A stretch of DNA of 64,000 nt from Gloeocapsa sp. PCC 7428. GTDB lineage: Bacteria; Cyanobacteriota; Cyanobacteriia; Cyanobacteriales; Chroococcidiopsidaceae. The stretch spans positions 2,852,001 through 2,916,000 of the forward strand of contig NC_019745.1 of NCBI RefSeq assembly GCF_000317555.1, written 5' to 3'. Of the stretch, positions 9,257-19,741 are shown piece by piece. The position numbers and the translations under genes are program-made. Within the stretch, counting starts at the first letter, position 1. Each line of letters opens with the position of its first letter. Under the pieces are notes generated by a model. The model ran no database searches, was not told the DNA's origin, and saw only the letters and a program-made list of their open reading frames with translations.

Positions 9257-12200
9257 ATGAAAATCAAGCAAAAGTTAATTTGTGCTTTTTTAGGTACTTC
9301 TTTCTTATTAGGAGTTACTAGTAGTATTTCTTTAGTCAATAATTTAAGAGTTAGGTACAATATTAATCAAGTCACGGAAAGTTCATTAGAAGAGTTTACT
9401 AACTCGAATGAATTGTCAGTAGTATTACAACAAACACAAGCTAAATTGCGAGAGTTTATAGAAGAAAAACATCGAATCAACCATCATTTAGAAAAGCCAA
9501 CAGCGACTCAAACTCAGATAACCAATCTCAAAAAAACAGTTTTACAAGATTTGTCAAAGGTTAATGATTATATAGATTTAAGTAAACAAGCGACTAAACA
9601 TGGAATTCAACTTGCAATACTGGATGGAAAAAAACGTTTAGACGAAGAAAAAGAGTTAGAAGATTTAGAAGAAATTAAATCAAAGTTTTTAACGCACGAA
9701 AATAACATTATTCATTTATTTAATTTAATTAACCAAGATAGTGAATTAGCTACTGTTTTTTTTAAAAAAGAATTAGAACCACATTTTGAAGCAACACTAA
9801 TACCTTTAATTGTGGAATACAATCATGATGCACGAGGGGAAGTTTTAGCTGAAGTTCAACAAGTTCAAGGAGCAATCAATCGAGCAAATACACTCATACT
9901 CTTCTCAACAGCTTTGGCTTTTTCTTCTGCAATTGGCTTAGGTTCATTTATTTCTCGTTCAATTGCTAAACCATTAATTAAACTTACTCAAGCAGCTAAT
10001 AAAGTGAGCGAAGGAGAAACTTCTACAAGAGTAAACATCAAAAATCAAGATGAGATAGGTATTTTGGCTGCTGCTTTTAATCAAATGCTAGATGATTTGA
10101 ATACTACGATGGTATCTAAATCTTATCTAGATAGTATCATTGAATTCATGGCGGATGCTTTGATTGTTTTAGATACTAACTTAGTCATTCTTAGAGTTAA
10201 TTTAGCTACAGCTAAAATTTTAGAAACTTGTCCAGATAAAATTATTGGAAAATCAATAAAAGCTTTATTTCCACCAGAAGAAAAACTTGAAGAATTAAGT
10301 ATTCAAGAAATTTTAAACAGAGGAAAGATAGAAATCTTGGCAACGTACTGGCTGACAAATACAGGCAAACAGAAACCTGTATCATTTTCAGCTACAGCCA
10401 TGTACAATCAGCAAGGTAAACTACAAGGAATAGTTTGTGTAGCACAAGATATAGCAGAGCGCAAGCAAAGTCAAGAAAGACTGACGAAGATTAACGAATG
10501 TTTTTTGAATTTCGGTACAGAGCCAACAGCAAATATTAATCGACTAACGGCACTTTGTGGGGAACTTTTAGGCGCAGTCGGTGCTAGTTATTATCGGCTA
10601 GAAAAGGCAAAAGCTTGTTTAGTAGGACAATGGCAAATCGCATCAGAAGACAAGCTTGAGGTAAATTCACCTGAAAGTGTTTTTGAGCAGTTGATTCAGC
10701 AATGCTGTGAAGATCGTTATGCGGGTCACGATTCACAAAACTCACAGGAAGCTAACATATATCTAAAGATATTAACCAAAAAAACCAAAACTTATATATG
10801 TCAAGCAGTCAAATGTAAAGAGACGATTGTTGGTGCGCTCTGTGCATATCAGCAAAATTTGACTTTAACTGAAGCGGATAAAAAGATTATTGGAATTATT
10901 ACCGCAGCAATTGGAGTTGAAGAACAACGCCGAGAAATTCAGGAAGCTTTGCGTGACAGCGAAGAACGGTATGCGCTGGCTACGCGTGGTACTAACGATG
11001 GATTGTGGGATTGGGATTTAAATACAAATGAAGTTTATTTTTCTCCGCGTTGGAAATCGATGTTAGGTTATCAGGAAAAAGAAATTGGTAACACGGTAGA
11101 AGACTGGTTTAATTTGGTGCATTTACAAGATATTGACCAACTAAAAGCGGCGATCGCATCGCATTTACAAGCACAAACACCACAACTAGAAACAGAATAC
11201 CGGATTTTACACAAAGATGGTGCTTATCGTTGGATGCTCAGTCGCGGATTAGCGGTACGCGATCGCGATGGTAAACCTTATCGCCTCGCAGGTTCGCAAG
11301 CTGATATTACCGCCAGCAAAGCCGCAGAAACCGAATTGTTGCATCAAGTTTTTCATGATGCTTTAACCGGATTACCGAATCGCCTCTTATTCACCGAACA
11401 GTTAGAGCAAAGCATAGAACGTGTCCGCCAGCAAGAAAATTATTCGTTTGCGGTGTTATTTTTAGATCTTGACCGCTTCAAGGTTGTCAATGATAGTCTT
11501 GGTCATTTGATTGGCGATCAGCTATTGATTGCGATCGCGCGCCGCCTCAAAATGTGCGTGCGCCCTGAAGATATCGTTGCGCGCCTTGGTGGTGACGAAT
11601 TTACTATCTTACTAGAAAATATTCGTAAAGTAGAAGATGCCACGCAAATTGCCGAACGCATTCAAAACGCATTAGCTTTACCATTTAACTTTGAAGGACA
11701 CGAAGTCTTTACCTCAGCAAGTATTGGCATTGCTTTTAGTACGACAGGTTACGAAAAACCCGAAGATTTATTGCGAGATGCTGATACGACAATGTACCGT
11801 GCCAAAGGATTGGGTAAAGCACGATATGCCGTTTTTGATACGAGTATGCACGCCCAAGCCGTGGCACTCTTACAAATGGAAACGTATCTCCGTCACGCCG
11901 TAGAACGTCAAGAATTTCAGCTTCATTATCAACCGATCGTTAATTTAAAAACGCGAGAGTTAGTCGGTTTTGAAGCACTCATCCGTCTTTGGCACGCAGA
12001 ACGCGGGTTCATTTCTCCAGCAGAATTTATTCCTGTGGCGGAGGAAACTGGCTTAATTATTCAAATTGGTACCTGGGTACTGCGCGAAGCTTGTCGTCAA
12101 ATGTATGAATGGCAGCATAAATTTACTGCGGCGCGCGATTTAAAAATAAGTGTCAATATATCGCCCAAACAATTTCGCCAGCTTGATTTAGTAACGCAAG

Positions 12201-12655
12201 TTGAGCAAATTTTGCGAGAAATAGGACTCAACGCCCGCGATTTAAAGCTAGAAATTACCGAAAGTACGCTTGTCGAAAATGCTGATTTAGTTGCAAGTAT
12301 GTTGAAAGAAATGCAAGCTTTAGGAATTGGTTTATCAATTGATGATTTTGGAACTGGGTACTCATCATTAAGCTATTTACACCGCTTTGCAATTGATACC
12401 TTAAAAATTGATAAATCCTTTATTAAGGACTTTAATACTGATTGGGAAAAAAGCAAAATTGTTAATACAGTGATCGTTCTGGCGGAGAATCTAGGCATTG
12501 ATGTTATTGCCGAAGGTGTAGAGACTGCTGAACAAGCCTACCTCCTGCAAGAACTTAAGTGTGACTTTGGACAAGGCTTCTTATTTTCGCGTCCGCTTGA
12601 CGCGCAAGCAACCGAAGCTTTAATTGCTGCAAAATTAGAATGTATGTGGGTGTAG
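9257..12655 (+). CDS. Membrane sensor with HAMP, PAS, GAF-like, GGDEF and EAL domains
   Basis: About 1132 residues from the ATG at 9257 (a TTG at 9245 would add four). Order: transmembrane helix (10-30), periplasmic helical sensor (to about 215), second helix, HAMP (DEIGILAAAFNQM), PAS, a GAF-like region, a second PAS (ERYALATRGTNDGLWDWD), GGDEF and EAL. The cyclase site ARLGGDEF is intact, with an RxxD inhibitory site (RPED) five residues before it. The EAL part keeps FEALIRL and DDFGTGYSSL, so both c-di-GMP synthesis and breakdown are possible. The first half of the gene is clearly more AT-rich than the second. Confidence 0.92.
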   Translation: MKIKQKLICAFLGTSFLLGVTSSISLVNNLRVRYNINQVTESSLEEFTNSNELSVVLQQTQAKLREFIEEKHRINHHLEKPTATQTQITNLKKTVLQDLSKVNDYIDLSKQATKHGIQLAILDGKKRLDEEKELEDLEEIKSKFLTHENNIIHLFNLINQDSELATVFFKKELEPHFEATLIPLIVEYNHDARGEVLAEVQQVQGAINRANTLILFSTALAFSSAIGLGSFISRSIAKPLIKLTQAANKVSEGETSTRVNIKNQDEIGILAAAFNQMLDDLNTTMVSKSYLDSIIEFMADALIVLDTNLVILRVNLATAKILETCPDKIIGKSIKALFPPEEKLEELSIQEILNRGKIEILATYWLTNTGKQKPVSFSATAMYNQQGKLQGIVCVAQDIAERKQSQERLTKINECFLNFGTEPTANINRLTALCGELLGAVGASYYRLEKAKACLVGQWQIASEDKLEVNSPESVFEQLIQQCCEDRYAGHDSQNSQEANIYLKILTKKTKTYICQAVKCKETIVGALCAYQQNLTLTEADKKIIGIITAAIGVEEQRREIQEALRDSEERYALATRGTNDGLWDWDLNTNEVYFSPRWKSMLGYQEKEIGNTVEDWFNLVHLQDIDQLKAAIASHLQAQTPQLETEYRILHKDGAYRWMLSRGLAVRDRDGKPYRLAGSQADITASKAAETELLHQVFHDALTGLPNRLLFTEQLEQSIERVRQQENYSFAVLFLDLDRFKVVNDSLGHLIGDQLLIAIARRLKMCVRPEDIVARLGGDEFTILLENIRKVEDATQIAERIQNALALPFNFEGHEVFTSASIGIAFSTTGYEKPEDLLRDADTTMYRAKGLGKARYAVFDTSMHAQAVALLQMETYLRHAVERQEFQLHYQPIVNLKTRELVGFEALIRLWHAERGFISPAEFIPVAEETGLIIQIGTWVLREACRQMYEWQHKFTAARDLKISVNISPKQFRQLDLVTQVEQILREIGLNARDLKLEITESTLVENADLVASMLKEMQALGIGLSIDDFGTGYSSLSYLHRFAIDTLKIDKSFIKDFNTDWEKSKIVNTVIVLAENLGIDVIAEGVETAEQAYLLQELKCDFGQGFLFSRPLDAQATEALIAAKLECMWV

Positions 12656-12852
12656 AGAGTGCAGGGGAGTGCAGGAAAGTCTCTACACGAACTTCTGCTT
12701 CACTTCTTTCACTCACACGAGCTACGAGCACTAGCAACGAATCACTAACTTCATAGTTCCGTAACTCCTTTTGGTTTCAAGCAGCTGTTGTCTACGTTAG
12801 AACGATACAATAATGAAGCCCGTTTAGACCTGCTGGTAGCCCATAATTGCTA

Positions 12853-13599
12853 ATGTCTGTCGCGAAAAACTTGCTCTACGAAGGCAAAGCGAAAATCATT
12901 TACACAACCGATGAGCCAGAAATTTTACTGGCACATTATAAAGATGATGCTACGGCTTTTAATGCTCAAAAGCGTGGCAGAATTGTTGGAAAAGGCGAGA
13001 TTAACTGCAAAATCTCTCAAGTATTATTTCAGTATTTAGAAGCGCGCGGCATTCACACTCATTTCATTGACTGCCCAGCACCGAATCAGATGCGGGTGAT
13101 GCGAGTGAAAATCTTGCCTTTAGAAGTTGTTGTCAGGAACATTGCTGCTGGTAGTCTCTGTCAACAAACAGGGTTGCCACTCGGTACCGTTCTTAAACAG
13201 CCATTAGTGGAGTTTTATTATAAAAATGACCAACTGGGAGATCCGCTGTTGACACGCGATCGCTTGTTACTCATGGAATTAGCAACTCCTGATGAGCTAG
13301 ACCAATTACAGCAGCAAGCATTGCAAATTAATCGTTATCTCTCAGAGTTTTTTCAAAGCTGCGGCATAACCTTGGTAGACTTCAAGCTAGAGTTTGGCTT
13401 GGATGCTCAAGGCACAATTCGATTAGCCGACGAAATCAGTCCTGATACCTGCCGTCTCTGGAACTCCGCAGACACCGATCCTAACAACCGCGTCATGGAT
13501 AAAGACCGCTTCCGCCGCGACTTAGGAAATGTGGAAAACGCTTACCAGCAAGTTTTAGAACGGATTCAAACGAGAGGTCAGGGAAATGGAGAGTTATGA
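12853..13599 (+). CDS. purC: Phosphoribosylaminoimidazole-succinocarboxamide synthase
   Basis: SAICAR synthase of purine biosynthesis, which joins aspartate to CAIR using ATP. The protein starts MSVAKNLLYEGKAKIIY (ATG at 12853 rather than the upstream TTG at 12847). It keeps the family's nucleotide-binding start (LYEGKAK), the VVRNIAAGSL motif, the DFKLEFG segment and the DEISPDTCRLW substrate-binding motif. Its 248 residues are typical. It is followed by omp85 in the same direction, an order known from other cyanobacteria. Confidence 0.97.
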   Translation: MSVAKNLLYEGKAKIIYTTDEPEILLAHYKDDATAFNAQKRGRIVGKGEINCKISQVLFQYLEARGIHTHFIDCPAPNQMRVMRVKILPLEVVVRNIAAGSLCQQTGLPLGTVLKQPLVEFYYKNDQLGDPLLTRDRLLLMELATPDELDQLQQQALQINRYLSEFFQSCGITLVDFKLEFGLDAQGTIRLADEISPDTCRLWNSADTDPNNRVMDKDRFRRDLGNVENAYQQVLERIQTRGQGNGEL

Positions 13600-13664
13600 G
13601 TTATGAGTTAAGAAACTTCTTTTAATTAATTCAAAACTCAAAACTATAAAAGTAGACATGGTGT

Positions 13665-16067
13665 GTGGACGTGCTGAATAGGTTGAAGAAAATGCGCATA
13701 TCCCCTTTTTGGGCAGCAACAGTAGCGATCGCTGCTCCGTTAAGTTTAACAGTTCCAGCTGCGGGACAAACGGTAGATCCATCTCAAATCAAATCAGGGT
13801 CTCAGCCACCACAAATGGCACAAGAGCCGCTCCCAGCAACAGGTGTTGTTGTCGAAACAAAGACTGAACAACGACAACTCAACTCGGCGAAGCTCCTCGG
13901 ACAAACGCCCGTAACGCCAACAACACCGCAGCCACAACCATCGCCAGTATTTCCGTCGCCAATTCAGGGAGTCCCAGCAACTCCACCACAACAGCCAGTT
14001 CCTGTGACTCCGCCTCCAGGTGCAGGAGGAGCGCCACAAGATGAAACGCCCAGTCAACTGCAAGTGCCGATTACGCCAGAAGCACCGCTAGATGCACCAC
14101 CAGGCGAAGAGAGTGTTCCAGCACCCGCAACGCCTCCGCAACCGGCTCCCCTACCTGAAGGAGTGCAACCGGAAGTCGCCCCACCATTGACACCACAGCC
14201 GGAAGCTCAACCAGAAGCAACCCCAGATACCGCGCCACAAGTTCTTGTTTCTGAAGTTGTTGTGAGTGCGGAAACGGGAGTATTAGATCCTGAACTAGAA
14301 AATCAAGTTTATCAAGCGGTGCGTACGGTTCCAGGAAGGACAACAACACGCACGCAGTTACAAGAAGATATTAATGCGATCTTCGCGACAGGTTTCTTCT
14401 CGAACGTCCGTGCAGAACCGACAGACACGCCCTTGGGAGTGCGGGTCACATTTGTTGTGCAACCTAACCCTGTTTTACGCTCGGTGCAAGTGCAAGCTAA
14501 CCCAGGCACGAATGTTCCTTCGGTGTTGCCGGCGGAGGTTGTCAATAATATCTTTCAGCCGCAGTACGGCAGAATTTTGAATTTGCGGCAGCTGCAAGCA
14601 GGAATTCAGCAGTTAAACCGCTGGTATCAAGATAATGGTTATGTTTTGGCACAAGTTGTGGCAGCGCCGCAAGTATCAGCCGATGGAGTTGTCACGTTAG
14701 AAGTTGCTGAAGGTGTTGTCGAAGATATCCAAGTCCGCTTTATCAACGAAGGCGAGGCGACAGACGATGAAGGGCGACCAATCGAAGGTCGAACACGTGA
14801 CTTTATTATTACCCGCGAATTAGCGCTCCAACCAGGACAAGTCTTTAACCGCACCGTAGTCCAACAAGATTTGCAACGCGTCTTTGGTTTGGGCTTGTTT
14901 GAAGACGTTAATGTTTCCTTAAACCCAGGTCAAGATCCGCGACAAGTTGTTGTCGTTGTCAATGTCGATGAGCGCAATAGCGGCTCGATCGCAGCCGGTG
15001 CCGGTTTTAGTTCGGCAAGTGGCTTATTTGGTACGTTGAGTTACCAAGAGCAAAACTTAGGTGGTAACAACCAAAAAGTTGGAGGTGAATTACAAGTAGG
15101 ACAACGGGAAGTATTGTTCGATCTCCGCTTTACCGATCCGTGGATTGCGGGAGATCCGTTCCGTACCTCGTATACAGTCAATGCCTTCCGTCGTCGCTCG
15201 ATTTCCCTCGTTTTTGATAGCGATGACGAGCAGTTTGAAGTGATCAATAACGACGGTGAGCTTTTAGGCGATCGCCCCCGCGTATTACGCCTTGGCGGTG
15301 GCGTCACGTTTACGCGTCCTTTGTCACAAAATCCGTTAGCAAGATCCGAATGGACCGCATCAGCGGGATTGGAGTATCAAAGAATTTCGATTCGCGATTC
15401 CGATGGTGACTTAAGACCACAAGGACAAGTGGGAGAAGATGGCGAACCAACTGACCTGAGTTTTTCGGGTACAGGGATTGATGACTTGTTGACTTTGCAA
15501 GTCGGATTAGTCCGCGATCGCCGTGATAACCCACTACGACCAACGAATGGTTCGCTACTGCGGTTTGGGGTTGAGCAATCTGTCCCCATCGGTTCGGGAA
15601 GTATTTTTCTCAATCGCCTACGCGGTAGCTATAGTCAATACCTACCAGTCAACTTTACGAACTTCGCGGAAGGACCAGAAACACTAGCGTTTAATATCCA
15701 AGCGGGAACTGTTCTAGGCGACCTACCACCTTATGAAGCTTTTTCGTTAGGAGGTGTGAGTTCTGTTAGAGGTTTCAATGAAGGCGATTTGGGAACTGGT
15801 CGCAGTTTTGTGCAAGCAACTGCGGAGTATCGATTCCCTATCTTTTCTGTTGTGGGCGGTGCATTATTCGTTGATGTCGCCTCGGATTTAGGCACAGGTG
15901 AGAATGTACCTGGAAACCCAGCCGGACAACTCGATAAACCTGGTAGTGGTTTTGGCTATGGTATTGGTTTGCGCGTTCAGTCTCCACTCGGACCACTGCG
16001 GATTGATTACGGTTTCAATAGCGAAGGTGAAAATCGCCTGCACTTTGGGATTGGCGAACGCTTCTAA
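13665..16067 (+). CDS. Omp85/BamA-family outer-membrane assembly protein
   Basis: About 800 residues from GTG 13665 (an ATG at 13692, MRISPFWAATV, is an alternative). A signal peptide (cleavage near PAAGQT) is followed by a long Pro/Gln-rich linker (about 40-190), three POTRA domains (about 190-440) and a 16-strand barrel. The barrel signature is present: the VRGFNEGDLGTGRS loop-6 motif and a C-terminal strand ending GIGERF. Cyanobacterial Omp85 inserts barrel proteins into the outer membrane and is the relative of plastid Toc75. It heads a cluster with lpxC, fabZ, lpxA and lpxB, linking protein and lipid A assembly of the outer membrane. Confidence 0.93.
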   Translation: MDVLNRLKKMRISPFWAATVAIAAPLSLTVPAAGQTVDPSQIKSGSQPPQMAQEPLPATGVVVETKTEQRQLNSAKLLGQTPVTPTTPQPQPSPVFPSPIQGVPATPPQQPVPVTPPPGAGGAPQDETPSQLQVPITPEAPLDAPPGEESVPAPATPPQPAPLPEGVQPEVAPPLTPQPEAQPEATPDTAPQVLVSEVVVSAETGVLDPELENQVYQAVRTVPGRTTTRTQLQEDINAIFATGFFSNVRAEPTDTPLGVRVTFVVQPNPVLRSVQVQANPGTNVPSVLPAEVVNNIFQPQYGRILNLRQLQAGIQQLNRWYQDNGYVLAQVVAAPQVSADGVVTLEVAEGVVEDIQVRFINEGEATDDEGRPIEGRTRDFIITRELALQPGQVFNRTVVQQDLQRVFGLGLFEDVNVSLNPGQDPRQVVVVVNVDERNSGSIAAGAGFSSASGLFGTLSYQEQNLGGNNQKVGGELQVGQREVLFDLRFTDPWIAGDPFRTSYTVNAFRRRSISLVFDSDDEQFEVINNDGELLGDRPRVLRLGGGVTFTRPLSQNPLARSEWTASAGLEYQRISIRDSDGDLRPQGQVGEDGEPTDLSFSGTGIDDLLTLQVGLVRDRRDNPLRPTNGSLLRFGVEQSVPIGSGSIFLNRLRGSYSQYLPVNFTNFAEGPETLAFNIQAGTVLGDLPPYEAFSLGGVSSVRGFNEGDLGTGRSFVQATAEYRFPIFSVVGGALFVDVASDLGTGENVPGNPAGQLDKPGSGFGYGIGLRVQSPLGPLRIDYGFNSEGENRLHFGIGERF

Positions 16068-16128
16068 TGAGGGGTTAGGAGTTAGGGGCGAGGGGCGAGG
16101 GTAGGAAAAGACAAGAACACAAGGAAGT

Positions 16129-17043
16129 ATGATGAAGATGCAGCCAACGACGAGTCAGGCAACACCTAGTAGCCTTGAGGCGCAATCCCCAGCATCCTTA
16201 CAGCACACTTTAGCAGGTGAAATTCAGCAATCAGGAGTGGGGTTACACAGTGGTGAAAAAACACACATTCGACTGCTTCCAGCACCTATAAGCACTGGGC
16301 GTTACTTCGTACGTACTGATTTGCCTAATCAACCGGCGATCGCAGCGGTGGTTGGTTCTGTCAATCAAACTGTGCTTTCAACACAATTAGGTCAAGGGGA
16401 AGCAACGGTGCGCACCGTAGAGCATCTATTGGCAGCGCTAGCCGGTCTGGGGGTAGATAACGTCTGCATCGAAATTGACGGTGCGGAAGTACCCTTACTC
16501 GACGGTTCAGCAGCATTGTGGGTAGAGGCGATCGCCCAAGTTGGTGTTGTCGCTCAAGATGAATCCCGCGTTGCTCCTGCGGCAATTTCGGAACCAATTT
16601 GGGTACGTCATGATGATGCTTTTGTTGCCGCATTACCTGCATCTGAAATCCGTTTTACCTACGGAATTGATTTTGAATTGCCTGCGATTGGGAATCAGTG
16701 GTACAGTTGGTCGCCAGGAAAGGCGATCGCAGCGAAATTAACGTCAAGCTTTGCTACAGAAATTGCCCCTGCACGTACTTTTGGTTTAGCGCATCAGATT
16801 GATTTTTTACAGCAGCAAGGTTTAATTAAGGGAGGCAGTCTAGAGAATGCACTCGTTTGCGGTCAAGAAGGATGGATTAATCCGCCTTTGAGATTTGCAA
16901 ATGAACCAGTGCGTCATAAAATTTTAGACTTAGTGGGAGATTTGAGCTTGTTAGGAAATTTACCAACTGCTCATTTCTTTGCTTACAAAGCAAGCCACAA
17001 CCTACACATTCAACTTGCCCAAAGGATTTTAGATTCGCGCTGA
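16129..17043 (+). CDS. lpxC: UDP-3-O-acyl-N-acetylglucosamine deacetylase
   Basis: Zinc deacetylase of the first committed lipid A step. The 304-residue protein contains [10 protein letters not shown] near the start, the catalytic Glu and zinc His in VEHLLAAL, the PLLDGSA motif, the zinc-binding [10 protein letters not shown] (His and Asp four residues apart) and the later KASHNLH with the general-acid His. The start is one of three close ATG codons (16129, 16132, 16138). It sits between omp85 and fabZ in one direction and is probably cotranscribed with fabZ 27 bp later. Confidence 0.96.
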   Translation: MMKMQPTTSQATPSSLEAQSPASLQHTLAGEIQQSGVGLHSGEKTHIRLLPAPISTGRYFVRTDLPNQPAIAAVVGSVNQTVLSTQLGQGEATVRTVEHLLAALAGLGVDNVCIEIDGAEVPLLDGSAALWVEAIAQVGVVAQDESRVAPAAISEPIWVRHDDAFVAALPASEIRFTYGIDFELPAIGNQWYSWSPGKAIAAKLTSSFATEIAPARTFGLAHQIDFLQQQGLIKGGSLENALVCGQEGWINPPLRFANEPVRHKILDLVGDLSLLGNLPTAHFFAYKASHNLHIQLAQRILDSR

Positions 17044-17070
17044 AATCCCAATTTCTAACTCAAAAACCTC

Positions 17071-17595
17071 ATGTCCACTCTCACTCCCATTAACTCCTCC
17101 GAATCTCCTACCCCCGTTGCTGACAAACATCAATCTCCAAATGGTGCAACAGCTACAGGCAAAACAATTTTCACGGTAGAAGATATTCAAAAGTTGTTGC
17201 CGCATCGCTATCCGTTTGCACTTGTCGATCGCATTATTGAGTATGTTCCTGGAGAACGTGCAGTTGGCATTAAAAATGTTACCTTCAATGAACCTCATTT
17301 TCAGGGACACTTTCCAGGACGACCAATTATGCCAGGCGTTCTGATTGTCGAAGCAATGGCGCAAGTCGGCGGCGTTGTGCTGACGCAACTCCCCGAAGTC
17401 GAAGGCGGCTTGTTTATGTTTGCAGGAATTGACAAAGTGCGATTCCGCCGTCAAGTCGTTCCTGGCGACCAACTCGTGATGAGCGCGGAACTGTTGTGCG
17501 TCAAGCGGCGTCGTTTCGGTAAGATGCAAGCTCGTGCTGAAGTAGACGGTCAACTGGCTGCTGAAGGCGAATTGATGTTTTCCTTGGTGGATTAA
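17071..17595 (+). CDS. fabZ: (3R)-hydroxymyristoyl-ACP dehydratase
   Basis: Hot-dog-fold dehydratase of type II fatty acid synthesis. The signature [13 protein letters not shown] carries the catalytic His, and [20 protein letters not shown] carries the catalytic Glu on the central helix. The 30-residue N-terminal extension rich in Ser, Thr and Pro is longer than in E. coli, and the true start could be internal. Its place between lpxC and lpxA is the common arrangement, as both enzymes compete for or use hydroxyacyl-ACP. Confidence 0.97.
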   Translation: MSTLTPINSSESPTPVADKHQSPNGATATGKTIFTVEDIQKLLPHRYPFALVDRIIEYVPGERAVGIKNVTFNEPHFQGHFPGRPIMPGVLIVEAMAQVGGVVLTQLPEVEGGLFMFAGIDKVRFRRQVVPGDQLVMSAELLCVKRRRFGKMQARAEVDGQLAAEGELMFSLVD

Positions 17596-17682
17596 AGGAG
17601 GCTAGCGGAAAAAGGTAGTGGCTACTTATTCATATCCCTAGCCCCTAACCCCTGAACCCTAGTTCCTTTCGGAGACGCACTC

Positions 17683-18507
17683 TTGAAAACACTGATTCAT
17701 CCCACTGCTGTAATTCATCCTGGTGCAGATCTGCACCCTTCGGTGCAAGTTGGTCCCTACGCGGTTATTGGCGAGCACGTTAAAGTTGGTTCAGACACAA
17801 TCATCGGCGCGCACGTTGTCTTGGATGGCTCTACCGAAATCGGTGTAGGCAACCATATTTTTCCAGGCGCGGCGATTGGCTTAGAACCGCAGGATCTCAA
17901 GTACAAAGGTGCGGTTTCGTATGTCAAAATCGGTGACAACAACCGCATCCGCGAGTATGTAACGATTAACCGCGCCACGGGTGCGGGCGAAGCTACACTG
18001 ATTGGTAATAATAATTTACTCATGGCGTATGCTCATGTGGCGCACAATTGTGTTATAGGTGATTCGGTAGTGATTGCGAATGCCGTCGCGATGGCAGGTC
18101 ACGTTCACATTGAATCGCGCGCCACGATTGGTGGAGTTCTGGGAATTCATCAATTTGTTCATATCGGGAAGTTGGCGATGGTGGGCGGTATGAGCCGCAT
18201 TGACCGCGATGTGCCGCCTTATATGTTAGTCGAAGGCAATCCCGCTAAAGTGCGATCGCTCAATCTCATCGGGCTAAAGCGGGCGGGTATTAGCGAACTC
18301 GACGATGGAAAAGTCTTTCAAACGCTCAAGAAAGCTTTCCGCACGTTATATCGCTCTGGTTTAACGCTCAATCAAGCTTTAGAAAAATTAGACTTGTTGC
18401 AAGACAACGAACACCTGCAACACCTGCGGCAATTTTTGCAACTTTCACAAATGTCAGGACGTCGAGGCTTGATTCCTGGTCGCATGGATACAAGGAGCGA
18501 TGAATGA
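17683..18507 (+). CDS. lpxA: Acyl-ACP--UDP-N-acetylglucosamine O-acyltransferase
   Basis: First acyltransferase of lipid A synthesis. The protein is a left-handed beta-helix of hexapeptide repeats (IHPTAVIHPGADLHPSVQVG, then IGDNNRIRE and NLLMAYAHVAHNC with the catalytic His), followed by a helical C-terminus. Its 274 residues are close to the usual 260-270. The start is TTG at 17683; no ATG is available before the repeats begin. The last codons overlap lpxB by ATGA. Confidence 0.96.
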   Translation: MKTLIHPTAVIHPGADLHPSVQVGPYAVIGEHVKVGSDTIIGAHVVLDGSTEIGVGNHIFPGAAIGLEPQDLKYKGAVSYVKIGDNNRIREYVTINRATGAGEATLIGNNNLLMAYAHVAHNCVIGDSVVIANAVAMAGHVHIESRATIGGVLGIHQFVHIGKLAMVGGMSRIDRDVPPYMLVEGNPAKVRSLNLIGLKRAGISELDDGKVFQTLKKAFRTLYRSGLTLNQALEKLDLLQDNEHLQHLRQFLQLSQMSGRRGLIPGRMDTRSDE

Positions 18508-19682
18508 GAAGTCAGGAAAAGCGACGAGTATTCATCAGTACAGGAGAAGTTGCAGGAGATTTACAAGGTGCGTTGTTAATTGCAGCATTACAGCGTCAAG
18601 CGGCACGTTTAGGCTGGGAACTTGAGATCGTCGCGCTGGGTGGCGAGAAAATGGCGGCGGCGGGAGCAACAGTACTCGGAGATACAAGCAGTATTGGTTC
18701 AGTAGGAATTTTTGAGTCACTACCGTTTGTGTTACCGACGCTACAGCTACAAAAACGCGCGATCGCTAATCTCAAGCAACATCCCCCCGATTTGGTTGTG
18801 TTGATTGACTACGCGCAACCGAATTTAAATATCGGTAGCTATCTCCACCGCGAACTACCAAATGTGCCAATTGTCTACTATATCGCGCCGCAGGTGTGGG
18901 TTTGGGCAATGAATTCGCGCAACACCGAGCAAATTGTCAGAATTACGGATAAGGTTTTAGCAATTTTTCCTGAAGAAGCGCGGTATTTTGAACAACATGG
19001 TGGCAAAGTCGTTTGGGTAGGTCATCCTTTAGTCGATCGGATGCAATCCGCCCCTAGTCGCGATGCAGCGCGTGCAGCGTTAGGAATTCCTGCCGAACAA
19101 ACCGCGATCGCCCTCTTACCCGCTTCGCGCCGCCAAGAAATTAAATATCTCTTACCCGTGATGTTGCAAGCGGCGAAAACGCTGCAAGACAAATTGCCGC
19201 AAGTGCATTTTTGGATTCCTTTATCGTTAGAAATTTATCGCCAACCCATCGAAGAAGCGATCGCGCGTTACGGCTTGCAAGCTACGGTGCGATCGAGTCA
19301 AACTTTAGAAATCTTAGCAGCAGCAGACTTAGCGATTACGAAATCAGGAACTGTTAACCTGGAAATTGCGCTACTGGATGTACCGCAGGTTGTGATTTAT
19401 CGCGTCAGTCCCATTACGGCGTGGATTGCGCGGCATATTCTCAAGTTTTCGATTCCCTTTATGTCACCGCCAAACTTGGTGGAAATGAAACCGATTGTGC
19501 CAGAATTACCGCAAGAGCAAGCAACGCCCGAAAATATTGTCCAAAATGCTTTAGATATGTTGCTTAACCCTAGCCGTCGTCAACAAATTTTGGCAAACTA
19601 TCAACAAATGCGACGCGCTTTAGGTGAAGTTGGAGTCTGCGATCGCGCTGCCCAAGAAATTCTCCAGATGTTACTAAAATGA
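18504..19682 (+). CDS. lpxB: Lipid-A-disaccharide synthase
   Basis: GT19-family glycosyltransferase that joins UDP-diacylglucosamine and lipid X. The start overlaps the lpxA stop (ATGA), implying translational coupling. Visible hallmarks are FISTGEVAGDLQGALL near the N-terminus, YYIAPQVWVWA in the middle and the TKSGTVNLEIALLDVPQVVIYR nucleotide-sugar region (about residues 275-300). The length of 392 is normal. It is the last gene of the cluster; a repeat-like spacer separates it from the DNA methyltransferase. Confidence 0.96.
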   Translation: MRSQEKRRVFISTGEVAGDLQGALLIAALQRQAARLGWELEIVALGGEKMAAAGATVLGDTSSIGSVGIFESLPFVLPTLQLQKRAIANLKQHPPDLVVLIDYAQPNLNIGSYLHRELPNVPIVYYIAPQVWVWAMNSRNTEQIVRITDKVLAIFPEEARYFEQHGGKVVWVGHPLVDRMQSAPSRDAARAALGIPAEQTAIALLPASRRQEIKYLLPVMLQAAKTLQDKLPQVHFWIPLSLEIYRQPIEEAIARYGLQATVRSSQTLEILAAADLAITKSGTVNLEIALLDVPQVVIYRVSPITAWIARHILKFSIPFMSPPNLVEMKPIVPELPQEQATPENIVQNALDMLLNPSRRQQILANYQQMRRALGEVGVCDRAAQEILQMLLK

Positions 19683-19741
19683 AACAGGTAAAAAGGTAAT
19701 GGGTAATAGCTATCGAGTCAACATCCTATCCCTAGTTACCG

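Noticed and set aside
12660-12850. Possible small RNA or gene between the GGDEF-EAL gene and purC
   Set aside because: Only short overlapping frames and no conserved structure are visible.
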